Notes under the pieces: generated by a model | What the model was told of the DNA's origin: nothing | Database searches by the model: none | Seen by the model: only the letters and a program-made list of their open reading frames with translations | Source of the DNA: Mytilus edulis | Taxonomy: Eukaryota; Mollusca; Bivalvia; Mytilida; Mytilidae | DNA length: 64,000 nucleotides | Assembly (NCBI RefSeq): GCF_963676685.1 | Contig: NC_092349.1 | Coordinates: 78,070,604 to 78,134,603 of the forward strand | Direction of reading: 5' to 3' | Shown: piece by piece, positions 58,310-64,000 of the stretch | How positions within the stretch are numbered: the first letter of the stretch is position 1 | How the letters are laid out: each line of letters begins with the position of its first letter | Translations under genes and position numbers: made by a program

Positions 58310-61300
58310 ATTATATTAAAAAAAAACACATCTTACATCGTACATGCATATGGCACTGTTTGATAAATATCACTTTGCAAATTGATTCATTGATATAAGA
58401 CTATCGTGTCTTATGTTTATCTGGACCAAAATGATGTACATTTATACTAAATGCAATTAAGATCTTTTTGTTGTGTTTTGAATTCTTATTTTCTGTAAGG
58501 TGATATGGATACAGTTGATTTTCTAATGTTATAAAAAGAGTTAGCTGTTGGTAATTCAAGTTACTTTTATTGAAATTCGTCAGTTAATCATCTAATGATA
58601 CTATTTTTGAATAGAAATGTTTTATCCCTAAAACAAGTATTAGCAAAAACATGTCGGTTGATTATTTTTGGGGGTAAAATTTCATTTCTGTAAATAATGA
58701 AGAAAAATCCCTGTTAAGAATGAATGGTAGATTGGTAACATCAGTATTATATTAAAGGCTCCAATATCATCGACGTTACAAAAGTACAGTTCAACCTGAA
58801 ATTTACTATAGTGTTATGTTGAAAATTCTGTATGAAAGAAAGGCCAGCTTATATGTGCAAGAATACTGATATAGATATACGAAACTGTGGCATGTGGCCA
58901 ATGAAAAAGTAAAATCACAAAAATACTGAACTCAGAGGAAAATTCAAAACGGAAAGTCCCTAATCAGATGGCAAAATAAAAAGTGAGACAAATTTCAGGT
59001 TGCTTATTTCTTTAAATGACACCTATTGGAATGATAACTGGAGTATAGATATAAGGTAATTTGACCTTTTGATTCATACTTTAATCATCTTTAGTCTCAT
59101 AATTACAAAATGTATGCAAGAAGAATTACCTAAAAAATAAGTCAAGAGAAGTTAAGTAAATATCAATTTATGGCACAGTTAATTAGAAAGATTTATTGGG
59201 CAGCTTTTGTTAGGTATCACTAGTAGCACGATTTCAGTCTGAAACGGTCATTTTGGTCTGATCGTATCTTAATTGACTGGATTTACCGCTAGAGGAAAAC
59301 GTCAAGATTTGTCAGTTCGTTAAGTCTCCATTCGGATCGATAGTCTCATTAGGTAAATTAGTCCCGTTAAGGCATGTCAAGATATTTAAGACTGTATCTT
59401 CTAGCGAGCTGTTTAGATCCGTTAAGACCGTGTCAGACCAAAACAGACCATGGATACAAACTGACGTCAAGATGTTGTCAGACCGTGTCCAGTCGTGTTC
59501 AGATTTTAATAATTTGGACACAAAACGAGTGAAACTTTCCCATTATTTATCAGGGGTTGCTCCCCTTTCAAGAATAAAATAAAACTGTGAAAGAAGACGA
59601 TTTTTTTAACTGAAAGTCTACCACGTCCCCTTAATCATGTTATTTAAATAAAACAAATATTCAATTTGAATTCTAACTTCTTCTTATTTAATTATTTAAC
59701 ACTGTTTTATAATTATATAAATAAAAAAAGTAGCTCAAAGTCATACTGCTGCACAAATCGCCGCGAATTGACTAAAAAAAATCAACAGATTGCCGAAATA
59801 ATATTTGATTATTGAATATAAGCACCTGAACCTTTATATTTAATGGTTTACAAGTGATTGCAATACGTTTTATATGCAATTACAGACTGCCGTACGTGGT
59901 GAAGAATTTGTCATTCATTTTTACACCCTTATTTAATAATAACGGATGTCGGCCGTGAACACTTGAAAACGTGATCTTAATATGTTAAATTAAATTTAAG
60001 ATGTAACTATTTTTAAATATTGTAAATGAATGCATTATCATTTATCTTTTTATGTTACCTATATAAATTGCATTTGAGTAAATTTGAGGCAGGGAAAAAA
60101 ATATATAGATATAACTCTGTCTTTTATCGTTTTCCGTTTATTGTCATGACATTGTCCGTTAACTTTACTTTTGCCAGACTCATGCGTTTGACTTTCCATC
60201 TTTATTTTTTAATGTGTCTATAATTCGAGGGCCTTTTGTAAAAAAAACTACATACCAGAAGCCTTCGTTAAAAAATAAAGTTTGAATATTATAGCAGAAA
60301 AAGGCTTATAAATTCATTCAAATTAATATTTGAAATAGGATAAATAATCAAGAAAATGTTTATAAATACGTCAGACACTGTACTTAAAGTACATTTAAAG
60401 ACCAGGTTACATATATATTACATGCATACAGCATAATAAAGCTGGTTTAATTTGAATGACTATCCATTAGGGACATTTTTCGACGATATAATTAATCAAA
60501 TCTGACAAGTTTAATTAAAAACGGAAAATAATTCTTCGCCCGTAAACGATTTAACGTTACCGTACCTTGTTTATTTTTGTTGCATTCATGTCGCATGTGT
60601 GTCGGCAGTGTCAGCGCTTCTAATAGCTAACTTATTTTACACAAAATCGTTGACATGGTAGAAGGAAACTATAGTACAATATAAGCTGAGCTGGAAATTG
60701 CAATTGGTGAGTAGAAATGAATATTTTAATACATGTCTATCAGAATAATCATTGATCATGGATCATCACCCAAGAGTTTGAAGGAAAAATGTTCACATTT
60801 GTTAAATTTGTGCATACAGGTTTGAATCGACGTTCCAATACTCCACACTCTTGGATAGTAGCCTGTTCAAAGGCAAAGTAAGAATTTGGGCTTGTTAAAA
60901 AATTGTGATTGGACCCCCCCCTTTTTCATTTTTTTTGGAAGATCAATGCTATATAAACAAGTATGGTTTAAACCCCCTTTTAAAAATGGCTGGATCCACC
61001 CCTGTTTATTGCCTAACATGCATTGACATGTGGGGTATTCACAATGGTATGGTTGTGCGGGATGGCCTATAGGCTATACAACAGTTACAAGACCTAAACC
61101 CCTGATCGAGTAATCCTACATATTGTATGTTAATGTATTGATAACTGTCACGTCCTAAATTTGCATGAAATATTTGTCACTTTTTTTTATTAACCAATAA
61201 CCAACCAATCTTCACATGTTACGATGTAGTCCGAGACAAGCTTGTCTGGCAAAACAGCCGTTTGGACATCAGAGTAATCTCGGACTAGTTACGTTTGGAC

Positions 61301-64000
61301 GTCAGAGTAATCTCGGACTAGTTACGACGATGATATACCTATTTATATAGCCACTGGTGGGTGATGTACAATAATTATAATTTGTCACATATGTGTTATG
61401 AATACCTTCAACATGTTCAAGGCTTGGGTTTGTATATATATGCAATAACCTCAAAATTGCCCGGGCCAAAAAAAAGAGTATATTGATATTGTGCCCTGAC
61501 ATGCCTGATTCCAAATGATGAGACAGCATTGCGTCCTTAACAACAATTTTTAACACTTTTCATCTTTTGTGATAAGAAATTTAAGATTTTACCGGGTATG
61601 ATTCATTATTTTGTTATAAATGATTTGTTATGCTCTTAATTTTGTAGAACTTAAATATATGTTATAACAAGAAAAAGAAATTATGTTGAAATTTTTATTT
61701 TTATCTTTTGTATATTATTCACTGTCATGACTGTCATGACTAAATAAAAATTAGATCCCACGCATGCGCGGCATAGTTAAATAAGTGCCCGACACGTTAT
61801 CATCAGTATGTTGATGGATTATAAAGAAGAAGAAGAAGAATCTTATAAATACTATTTGCTTTGTCACCATGTCACGTTGGTAGTAATATTCAACAAATTC
61901 TATTTTAAAATAAAAAAAGTATTATAAATTGATCACAACAAGTATAGTGCTATAGCCTCTATTAGACAGTAACCCTTCAATGAAGTATACACCTAAGAAA
62001 ACATTGATGTAGAAAGAGAGAACATTTTGTTTTAGAAATAGAACCTCAAAAAAGGGTTTTATTCTTCTTCTCATTTATCAATTAAATTGTATAAGTCATA
62101 AATTCATTTCTATACATCATTAAACTTTGTTGTCAAGCAACTTATGATTGCTAGTTTTTCTTGTAGATAAATACAAGTTTATATATAATAAATACTTTAT
62201 TCTTAATGTATATTTTTTTTTGTAGATAAGATATCACATTGGTTTGAGCATGATTCCCAGCCAGATTATGAAGCGGCATATATCATGTATATCAATGTAT
62301 ATATAGGAAATATATAGTGTCACTAAGTTACTCTCATATGGTACCTCATTTGTACCTGTAGCTATAAATTGTGAAATGGTGGATTCATTCATAATTTTGT
62401 GTTACTTGTTGGTTTGGAAATAACGTTGATAGAGCTAACAGCATTATGTCATGATGTACAGTTGATGGGATGATCTGATTGGACAAAAAGAGAATTGTGA
62501 ATTGAACAAATAGCAAACTTACAATTCATAGAAAAAATGTAGGAAATACAATGTACTACATTACTTGGTGACAGAGCATACCTTTGATATATATATATAT
62601 ATATATATTTGAAATAAGTAATATTAACAATTTGAAATAAAGAGAATTTAAAGTTTTCTAGGAATATTAGTAGTGCATCATATCTTAATTCCATGATTAT
62701 CTTGGATAGTTATATCATTAAGAATAGAAAATTGGAATAATGGAAATTTCTAGTTTCAGTGAATATATATCAATCATTGTCAATACTAAAATAGACCCAG
62801 GACCATTCCAGTATATATTATTATTATCCTTTGTAATAAATTACATTGTCTGTGAACATGTAGCAGTTTGTACAAATTATAATTCACTTATTACTTGTAC
62901 AATAACTTATAGTATGGATTTTGTTATAAAAAAGGCATTGGTACACCCTATAGACTGTTTTATTCAATGACCACATAATAATCTTTATGTTGTACTATTA
63001 CACCACTGTCCCTAATTAGGGGAGGATTGGACACCAACTAGCATGCTAAAGTTGACGCAGTCACATTCTGTATGTGCCTATTTCCAAGTCAGGAGCCTGG
63101 ATTCAGTGGTTGTAGTTTGTTACTGTTGTTGCTAAGTTTCTCGTTCACTATTTTGTGGATAAATAAGCCAGTTAGCTTTCTCCTTTGAATTGTTTTATAT
63201 TACTAAGTGGTGTGGGTTTGAATTATGGCTTTGGGAATTATACAACATCTTTTTCTTTTAGCATTTATATTATAAGTGCTACTCCCTCTCTTTTCATTTA
63301 CATGAAAGAGAACCCTGATCACCATATTTTTAAAAGCTTTTTAGCTGCTTCACATGGCGAAAGTGAAGCTCAGAAACCATTGATGCAAATACAGATGTGT
63401 CTTCAGTTTAATTTTACGACAAATACCCTTTTTAAAATCCTACAGCTTCTCCAATGCTGTACCCAAATTTTCCATATTCTATAATTTCACATAAGATACA
63501 TGATTAATGTTTCACTTGGTGTCATCCAAATTTTCACTAGGTCCAATTTCTATTATACTATCAGAATTCTCACTTGAGTCAATTTCTATTATCAGAATAA
63601 CCACAACTGGCATGCGTGTTTCAGTTACAAGTCCTGTCTCCAATGATCTGGGTATTTTTGTATTTTATAAGTAAGTTTTATCATGAGGTCATTAAATTAA
63701 AAAAATATATTGTGCATCAATGTATTTTTTATTACTTGTAAAGTATATATATATTGCTTTTCAGAATTTTTTTTATCTAAAAATCAAATTGATCATGTTG
63801 ATAATAAAGTGTCACTGGCTGCACTACTTTCAAAAATTAAATAAAAAAACCTAAATCATTAAAAATTGATCCCTCAAATGCCCTAGATTAAAAATATCCC
63901 TATATCAAAAACAGAAACTAGTAATTTCGTTCAGAAAAATTCAACATCCATACTATAACTTATTGTACAAGTTACGGAAAAAAATAGACCAAGGCAGAAC
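58310..64000. other. No gene recognised; scattered repeats
   Basis: Searched for the missing first GT25 exon and found no NLxRR-like peptide on the minus strand. Contains repeat fragments at about 58915 and 63040, a degenerate GTCAGACC/CGTTAAG-rich stretch (59215-59520), an inverted/tandem repeat at 61228-61325, and a TA microsatellite near 62590. A CACGCATGCGCGGC motif at about 61760 resembles an NRF1 site but has no gene attached. Confidence 0.5.
61228..61325. repeat. Short repeat with tandem and inverted parts
   Basis: GTTTGGACATCAGAGTAATC and GTTTGGACGTCAGAGTAATC repeat in tandem, each followed by TCGGACTAGTTAC. TAGTCCGAGA at the left is inverted relative to TCTCGGACTA. Confidence 0.75.

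Noticed and set aside
60555-60610. Candidate GT25 first exon (MNATKINK before a GTACGG donor)
   Set aside because: The exit phase does not match the exon at 58303 in any open frame.
61755-61775. NRF1-like CGCATGCGC motif as a promoter
   Set aside because: No gene start or first exon could be linked to it.

Overview
The window looks like nuclear DNA of a bivalve mollusc, most likely a mussel (Mytilus or a close relative). It is visibly AT-rich and gene-poor. Its genes have short exons and kilobase introns with GT/AG borders. It is full of interspersed repeats of the kind common in mussel genomes: foldback MITEs, a 3'-truncated reverse-transcriptase element with dispersed tail fragments, a BEL/Pao relic, a LINE relic, and short repeats ending in a GACGAAACGCGCGTCTGGCG-like motif. 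The species call is inference from repeat content and gene families; no marker gene was compared.

Four protein-coding loci can be reconstructed by matching splice sites and reading phase. (1) About 4.5-8.7 kb, minus strand: a small type I membrane receptor with a Cys-rich EGF/laminin-EGF-like ectodomain, one transmembrane helix, a basic juxtamembrane stretch and an 84-residue tail rich in tyrosine motifs. A possible signal-peptide exon lies at 15.3 kb. (2) 30.7-34.0 kb, plus strand: a GIMAP/AIG1-type GTPase gene whose P-loop is broken by a 5-bp deletion. (3) 44.9-49.7 kb, plus strand: an intact paralogue of (2) with the same two-exon layout. In both, a tiny first exon encodes an MGNxxS N-terminus that fits an N-myristoylation signal. 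(4) 53.9-58.3 kb, minus strand: five exons of a single-domain glycosyltransferase family 25 protein, complete at the C-terminus but lacking its first exon(s).

Region by region: 0-4.5 kb repeats and two MITEs; 4.5-8.7 kb the EGF-type receptor; 9-18.9 kb repeats, including a possible hAT-like element and a 0.4-kb tandem duplication; 18.9-27 kb mobile-element debris (two copies of an RT element, a 1.4-kb inverted-repeat element, a self-nested duplication, a BEL/Pao relic); 28.2-29.4 kb a repeat element whose 286-bp tandem units carry clustered AGGTCA half-sites; 30-35 kb GIMAP copy 1 with two direct MITE copies around its main exon; 35-44.8 kb mostly unannotatable AT-rich sequence with scattered repeats; 44.9-49.7 kb GIMAP copy 2; 50.8-51.8 kb a LINE relic and an RT-element tail; 53.9-58.3 kb the GT25 gene; 58.3-64 kb no gene recognised.

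The genes are eukaryotic and monocistronic. There is no operon logic, but the receptor with ITAM-like and YxxM motifs and the GIMAP pair both belong to classes used in invertebrate cellular immunity, so the window may sit in an immune-gene neighbourhood (inference). No convincing tRNA, rRNA or CRISPR array was seen.
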